Shown in pieces: positions 58,175 to 64,000 of a DNA stretch of 64,000 nucleotides. The stretch is from Irpex lacteus (lineage: Eukaryota > Basidiomycota > Agaricomycetes > Polyporales > Irpicaceae), in the NCBI GenBank assembly GCA_001986395.2, contig MQVO02000008.1, positions 620,001-684,000 on the forward strand. Reading direction: 5' to 3'. A model generated the notes under the pieces. The model saw only the letters and a program-made list of their open reading frames with translations, was not told the DNA's origin and did not search any database. Position numbers and translations under genes: made by a program. Numbering within the stretch: the first letter of the stretch is position 1; every line of letters begins with the position of its first letter.

Positions 58175-59827
58175 TTACGAAGGTAGAAAGCCGAGCTTCT
58201 CCCAGTATGTGACCGATCGTAGCATGTCCTCAGCTCTAAAAGGCTTCACTCTACTCAGGCTATGCTTCGCTGCAATTGTTTGGCTCTTTGTGATATCTAG
58301 TCGTGGTATACCCATGGCCTCGGCGAAGCTTTTACCGTCTCGAATAAGCTTCAAATTGGTTTGGTTCGTGGTATGAAAGAAGGCGGCGAAGTACGGGGCA
58401 GGATCCAAGACAACCCCGACCAGTGAAGGATTGCCAGCAGGCCGGTGGTCTACGCGGATAGTATCTTCCCCTTTCTGGCTATTGATACCGATACCGTCGG
58501 GGAAAACCGCACAGGTTCCACGAGATTCATCGTTGCTCTGGGCGATGGCCCACGCCCCTGTGCTTTGTGCCAATCTGTTGTGCCAAAAGGAGAGCGTCAC
58601 CGGCTGCAAGCCATACTTCTTGATGAGCGGAGTGAAGAGCACTTTCCATGATACTGGACGAGGATGTGCTATATGTAGTGGCGACAAGTTCGATGGAGTG
58701 TTGCGCAACTCAACGAGAGCATTTGCAATGTCCTGGGCTCTCATCCACGAGACACTCTTCGATTAAGGAATGTTAGGACTAACATTATGTCGACAGTGGG
58801 TCCATACACATACCTCTGAGAACATCGGGATGCATCCCAGATTGATACTCGATTTGATTAAAGAGGGAACCCATCCATGCGGATCCCATGCTCCACGTTC
58901 TTGGCCTGCGATTTGGCCCGTGCGAACGGTTGTCGCAGACAAGGAGGTTGTACGCGATGCGAGAGCCAGAAGCTGCTCTGAGCACCAAAGAAACTCTCCG
59001 TAGGGATTACCTACTGCGACCTTCGCGTCCACAAACGTTTCGCATTGACTCTGGGTTAAGTCCACATCTATACAGTATTTTCAGTAGAATTGATAGATCG
59101 AGCAAGAAGAGGTCTTACTGCGAAAGACGCAATCAGAGCTGACAAATAGCAAACGAGGAGGTACGTTGAGCGGCGATGACAACGCAAAATTAACAACATT
59201 TCGCAAGGTTCTCAAACTGGCTTCATACGATGCCAAGGTGGAATTGCAATCCAAAGGACTTGCTAAACCGCAAATAATGCCAGTCACGATATATAACACG
59301 TATCGTTCAATCCCGACCACTTACGAATGTGAATGATGTGGGTGACCGACCTACTGATCTGGGTATTCCGAGATGAGACTTTGACAGATACCTTAGGAAA
59401 ACTTAAGACGTACTTCTCCATATATCTCTTTTGACAGCCCGAAATCGCTTCCGCTGATAGTTGCATCAAGATATCGAACTCGCGATCGAGCCCAAAATAC
59501 AGCTGCTCCCGCCTTAGAGTCTAAAAGGCTCCTTTGTGGGACAGCGTGGTGGTGGACGAGTGTTGCGTCAATAGCGTGGAGAACATAGATAATCTCTACC
59601 TCCTGCATAACTGACAGAAGAGAGATCACAACATCCCCAAGTAGGCTGGAACAGTTCGTGACGAGGATACACTCCTTCACGGGTAGTCCATTGACGACAT
59701 CACTAGAAGGCTTGTGAGAAGGGAAGTCTCTGGTGTACTTGTCCAACAGTGTGTACATGAACTCTGTATTGGCTGTGGCGTCCGCATCCCCACCGACAAG
59801 AGCAGGCGAGATTTGGCTTGAGGTCAT
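58175..59827 (-). CDS. Free-standing thioester-reductase-like protein, probably catalytically impaired
   Basis: Resembles the C-terminal NAD(P)-binding reductase domain of fungal adenylating reductases (A-PCP-R, as in aminoadipate reductase and NRPS-like enzymes) but has no A or PCP domain. Five exons (minus 59827-59414, 59358-59325, 59262-59119, 59067-58814, 58756-58175) give 475 aa with no stop. Family landmarks: ILVTNCSSLLGDVV at the Rossmann loop, FGLSKEIYGE, SVTHIIH, LRTLRNVVNFALSSP, LLFVSS, NPYGEFLWCSEQLL, VSWM and HPRPVSWKVLF. The loop usually reads TGxxGxxG, and here its first two glycines are replaced. The catalytic YxxxK is YGEFL, so the lysine is missing. A TATA box about 85-90 nt before the ATG supports this start, so the short form is likely real. 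Confidence 0.75.
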
Positions 59828-59911
59828 GACTGTGGTCTATTGTGGGAGGACGGTCGGGTCGAGTTGCTGAGTAGAGGCGAGTGTGATCCTTATCATACCA
59901 GTGGCCATGAG

Positions 59912-59918
59912 CTTTATA
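59912..59918 (-). promoter_or_regulatory. TATA box of the reductase-like gene
   Basis: Minus-strand tataaag about 85-90 nt before the ATG at 59827. It argues against missing upstream exons for an adenylation domain. Confidence 0.5.
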
Positions 59919-60370
59919 GGCTCTCTTTAGATCGTGCGCCTGGCAGCATATCGAAAATGACAGCTGCTGTGGTCACTCCACCTACCATCATCACACAAAA
60001 TTGAGATGCAAGTCACCTGTGGATGAAGCGTCAGTGAAGTGATCACAACAGTCAAAGCACGCGATGAAATGGACGGAGACTTACTGTCTGAATGAATTCA
60101 TGGGAAACCTTCCGAGGCCAATTACAGTTCGAGAGGTGCCAGTGTCGTCAGTTTTGCGATTGGTAAGGTGGTACTTGATCTCGCCCTGAAACGCTGGCAT
60201 ACAGAGCTACAATGAAGTCAAACGTTCGATAATACCGTGGGATATGGGACATGGTGTATACTGCGCGGTCGGTAACTCGATCCAAGCAGATGTGATCGTT
60301 CCATATACTTTAATACGGCAACACAGTCAGGCAATCTAATCGTTTCGAAGCAAAATATAATGACTGACAT
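59919..60370. other. Intergenic stretch, no gene seen
   Basis: About 450 nt between the reductase-like gene and the Dal5-type permease, both on the minus strand. No motif. Confidence 0.5.
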
Positions 60371-63023
60371 CTACAATGTGTATCGGAAATCTGGTGCACG
60401 ATCTCCAAGCTCTCGTAGTTCCTCAGGTGTGAGCTTAATCCCTTTTTCTTCCATCTCCTTCTCCAAGGCGTCCCTCCTTGAATTGATGCGTTTATACGCA
60501 ATTACAGCTATCGGCAGAGTGATGTACCCAATACCAACAAACATGAGTTCGAGGCCATCTAAAAGAAAGTCTCAGAATCATATTGTGAGTTGGCAGAGAG
60601 AAGCAAGCAGTGACTTACGTCCTAGGATGTATCTTGGAGCGTCTTGTGAGCGGTAGATGTTCGATGCGATAGCTGTGAGAAATGCGTGAGCAATCTCAAC
60701 TCAGACATTACCACAAACGCCATACCTCCAGCGAAGTTTCCAATGCCGATGTGAAGTGCCATTCCGACTCCCCGCTTGTACTGCCCGGCAAGATTGTTTC
60801 CCAACCTGAACTCTCGTTAGGGAGCTGCCGTCGTAAAACTATGTTCTCAGGACATACCATGCAACAACACCAGGGAAGGCAGCATAGGATCCGGCGACGC
60901 AGAAGAACGTTCCAAAGTACTTAACTCCAATCGAGACGTCGGTGATGTTGATAGCGAACCCGATAGTCAACATAACGAGACCAGCCAAAATGAACGGGTA
61001 TCGCATCTTGATCCTATCCGACCAAACAGCGAACAGCAAGAGCACCAGAGCTGCAATCATTCGAATCATCAGCATCGCTGCCGATGTGAATGGACTGTGG
61101 AGCACTTACTTGCAAACACGTATGGTGGGACAGTGAGAAGTTGTGTGGCCGGTACGCTGAATCCGAACCTATACCGAGAGCCAGTTAGTGGGAATAACCG
61201 CAGCATTTCGTTACCACAAGCGGATCACCCACCCGTTTATTATGGAGCTGTGGGCAATTTGTCAGTTTTTGCGCACGCTAAAAATATAAACAAACTCACG
61301 GCAAAAACAACGAGATGCCGTAGACTAGGATGAAAGATCAAGATATTGGAAGCGGACGGTTTGAGAAGAACTTACGAGGGCCAATAATCGACATATAGAT
61401 GAGAATGTGCAACCACACTTGCCAATCTTTGAAGGCAGCCCAAACGTGGCGCAGCGCAAACTTCTCGCTTTCGCCAACGGATGAATTATCGTACTCTAGC
61501 AGATACTCAGCGTAAGAATTACTACATCGTCAATGAAAACTCACTCTTTTTCCAGAGGACATACGCGCGCTCCTCAGGGGTGAGGAAATGTGCGGTGTCG
61601 GGGAAATCCACGAGAACTATGCATACTCGTTATTATCGAAGGATATACTATTTTCAAGAAAGACTTACTGAAGTATGATATAACACCAACAATAACGGTG
61701 GCAATACCCTCAAGAATCTATACATCATACGTTATGGTGTGTAAACTTTAAAATTCAGAGCGGCCTTACGAAAATCCAGGACCAGCCTTCCAGGCCTTGA
61801 GTACCATCCAGGAAAGAGATAGCAAAAGCAAGGAGGCCCGAAAATGCACCTATCAAAGCTGTAAGAGAGACATAGCTGGATGTACGGCCTGATATATACC
61901 TGCAATGGTGGCGCCGCCATAGAAGATTCCGATGCGCCATTGTAGCATGTGCCTTGGGTACCATATCGACAGACTGAGGACTGATAAGCGATAGTGCGAG
62001 CCATAATTAATACAGAAGCTTACTAGTAGACGACACCGGGGAATAGTCCAGCTTCTGCGATACCCAGAGCAATGCGAATACCGACTAGGTTGGAATAGCT
62101 GAACGATAGGGATGAGAACCTAATCAAACGGAAAGAGTCGCACAATGACATACTTCTTTGCAAGGCCCATAAGAGTCCTAAACGCGGGATGAAGGGCAGT
62201 GAATAAGCAGATCAAGTTGATGGTAGCATCTTACCGAACACTTACATGATAGTACCCCAAACGACCTTATGATGGGTGTTCTTAGTAGCTGAGCAGTTAA
62301 GAATCGAAGGCACGCACTGTGATGCCCGGAAGCCATCTAAGAGAAGTATTAACTCTCCGTGGAGGGAATCCCGTCATCAACATGGGCTCACCTCGAAGGT
62401 CTGAACTTCTTCAATACCAGGCTAGCAGCGAAGAATTGAGTACTGTTAGCGTATTGTAGGGATATAATACTTACTTTGCCGGGCACTCGAAGATACAGTA
62501 TGGCTGGAAGTGCCATCAGGGACAGTACTGTCATATAACACGTTAAACTTACGACGAAGTACATAGTCTAGAGACATCTGTCAGCCAGTGGTCGTTTCGT
62601 GACTCTGTGGGTCACTCACGAGGGCGATGTTGTATTTGTTCCCAGTGAGGTGCAGCTGGGTGACAAGTCCGTCCAATTTGGCATTTCCTGTGACAACGTA
62701 AGTATTGCTCCCTCGCCAGTGTTGATCATCGCCTACCAATGTTTCCTATGATAGGGTTTTGTGAGCGAATATCATAACTTCAAGCGCGTGGCGAGACGCT
62801 CACCTCGATCGAGGAAGGAAGCAAGATACATGAGTGTAAGGATTGGCATTAGCCATAGATCTATCTTCCTGTAAAGTTTCTTCTCCTGCTCTGGAGTGAG
62901 CGTAGGCGGTGGCGGAAGTGTGCTTTCGTTTTTGCTGTCGGGAAGTGAAACAGTCTCGATGACCTCTTCACGCTTCTTCTCTTCAATACTGTTCTCCGAG
63001 GCACTCTGTCGGTTCTGCGCCAT
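60371..63023 (-). CDS. MFS anion:cation symporter (Dal5/allantoate permease type)
   Basis: Uptake permease of the Dal5 group (allantoate, nicotinate, vitamin or other organic anions). The N-terminus is long and polar, then LYRKIDLWLMPILTLMYLAS and the signature FLDRGNIGNAKLDGL, assembled over three exons. It continues through LGIAEAGLFPGVVYYLSMWY, FYGGATIAGAFSGLLAFAIS, EGWSWIF and EYDNSSVGESEKFALRHV. The C-terminal half has SDRIKMRYPFILAGLVML and NIGNFAG-type sequence, ending in a charged coil (EKEMEEKGIKLTPEELRE). Exons in order from the start include 220, 9 (62745-62737), 68, 15, 29, 30, 19 and 20 nt, all in frame, with larger ones further on; more than a dozen in total, about 500 aa. I traced the first part exactly and the rest by motif. 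Confidence 0.9.
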
Positions 63024-64000
63024 GGTGATCGTAAGGATAGGGGACCGTTAGAAGGTTGACTTGCGGCTAGAAGAAGCGAGCCTGCAGGATGATGGTCCGT
63101 GAACGACCTCCCTTATATGAGAGCATTTAGCGTCTGAGAAAGTCTCATGAGGTCACATGTGAGAAGGCGGGATCATTCTGCTGGAAAGAGCACCGTGTCG
63201 AGTTTGACGTGTGAGATTGACTCCCACGTCTGTACCGCTGCCGTCCCTGGTAATACACGAACGTAAAGTTCAGCGATAAACTTGACTGCGGAGCCAACCT
63301 TGTAGAGATGTACGCATCAAGCTAAGACAGGAATGTTTCTGGTTGGGCAGCAGGCTGGCGAGAAGGTGTCAGATGACTGGATTACAATCCCACCCAGATA
63401 ATTGTGCTATCGTGTATGTATGGCCGAAGAGCAGGCATCAGTTTTGTACCTAAAGAAGAAGGTTGAAAATGACCACTGCCAGTGAGACTGTCAATTCCAT
63501 CCACCGGTGGCGTGATAGGAAACATAACATGACTCACCTCCTGTTTGCCATCAGCTTCCTAGGCCTCTCACAACAACTCAGGCATCCCAAACGCCATGAC
63601 TGGTGCGTACATGTTCAGGCTCTCATCCAAGTAGATGCCCCGGCGTTGCCGTTCGGTCAATCCGAGTCAGAGCTGCGCTCGGTCAGAGCACTTCTCGTAG
63701 ACAGCGTTTCGCCTATTTCTGTAAGCTGATGGCAGCAATTTGTTCATTTATACGACAAGATGTCTGACGAGAGAGAATGAAGGCGGGAAACAAGCACTCC
63801 TCCGCTGAGTCCGCTCAACGAAGTTTAGTACGGAACAGCACCACGTGGAACAGTCGAGTACGGAGCGCCCATCATCAAGCGCTCACTGGCCAGACCGTGA
63901 CAAGCGTCCGTTTCGAGGCCATACAGGAAGACGTAAATTTAGATGGAACCAAAAAAAAAAAAAGAGGCCATACAGGATACTTGCACACATAGTTATCAGA
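63024..64000. other. Promoter of the permease and right edge of the window
   Basis: A minus-strand tataag at 63112-63117, about 90 nt before the permease ATG, is a likely TATA box. No gene seen beyond it. An A13-14 run lies near 63950. Confidence 0.5.

Noticed and set aside
59828..60370. Possible upstream adenylation and carrier exons for the reductase-like gene
   Set aside because: No A- or PCP-domain motif is visible, and a TATA box sits at about -85 to -90.

Overview
The window looks like nuclear DNA of a mushroom-forming basidiomycete (Agaricomycetes). The evidence is dense, phase-conserved introns of about 50-70 nt with GT..AG (once GC..AG) ends and CTAAC-like branch sites, a class I hydrophobin, an intron-rich histone H4, a fungal SLATT-domain protein, and the yeast-type fused pyrimidine enzyme with a dead dihydroorotase segment. 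I joined exons by hand from reading frame, splice sites and family motifs. Every multi-exon model given with an exact length sums to a multiple of three.

Layout. 174-7366 (+): CPSase/ATCase (Ura2 type). 7.4-11.3 kb: mostly non-coding. 11.3-14.3 kb (+): long disordered protein ending in a SLATT two-helix membrane domain. 16.0-18.0 kb (+): unrecognised nuclear-looking protein. 18.7-19.1 kb (-): small tail-anchored protein. 20.1-27.9 kb (-): three tandem MFS drug-exporter paralogues with identical exon structure and duplicated flanks. 29.3-34.5 kb: housekeeping block with cytosolic TyrRS (+), a J-domain protein (-) and a CoA-type Nudix hydrolase (+). 35.5-35.9 kb (+): 80-aa protein with an N-myristoylation/palmitoylation signature. 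36.2-41.5 kb (-): three paralogous small secreted 8-cysteine proteins, two of them with duplicated upstream regions. 43.1-44.0 kb (+): histone H4. 46.0-48.2 kb (+): a fourth, more intron-rich MFS paralogue. 48.2-51.9 kb: gene-poor. 51.9-52.6 kb (-): TFIIIC triple-barrel subunit. 53.7-54.5 kb (+): hydrophobin with a long low-complexity N-terminal extension. 55.6-58.0 kb (+): 729-aa glycosylated membrane protein of unknown function. 58.2-59.8 kb (-): free-standing thioester-reductase-like protein lacking key catalytic residues. 60.4-63.0 kb (-): Dal5-type anion permease with many tiny exons.

The housekeeping genes show no obvious link to one another. The accessory part is shaped by local duplication: the MFS trio plus a distant fourth copy, and the secreted-protein trio. 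The most unusual items are the 8-Cys secreted family with a shared core promoter, the degenerate free-standing reductase, the lipid-anchor micro-protein, the SLATT protein, and the intron-loss pattern among the MFS paralogues. I see no CRISPR array, no convincing tRNA or rRNA gene, and no intact transposon.
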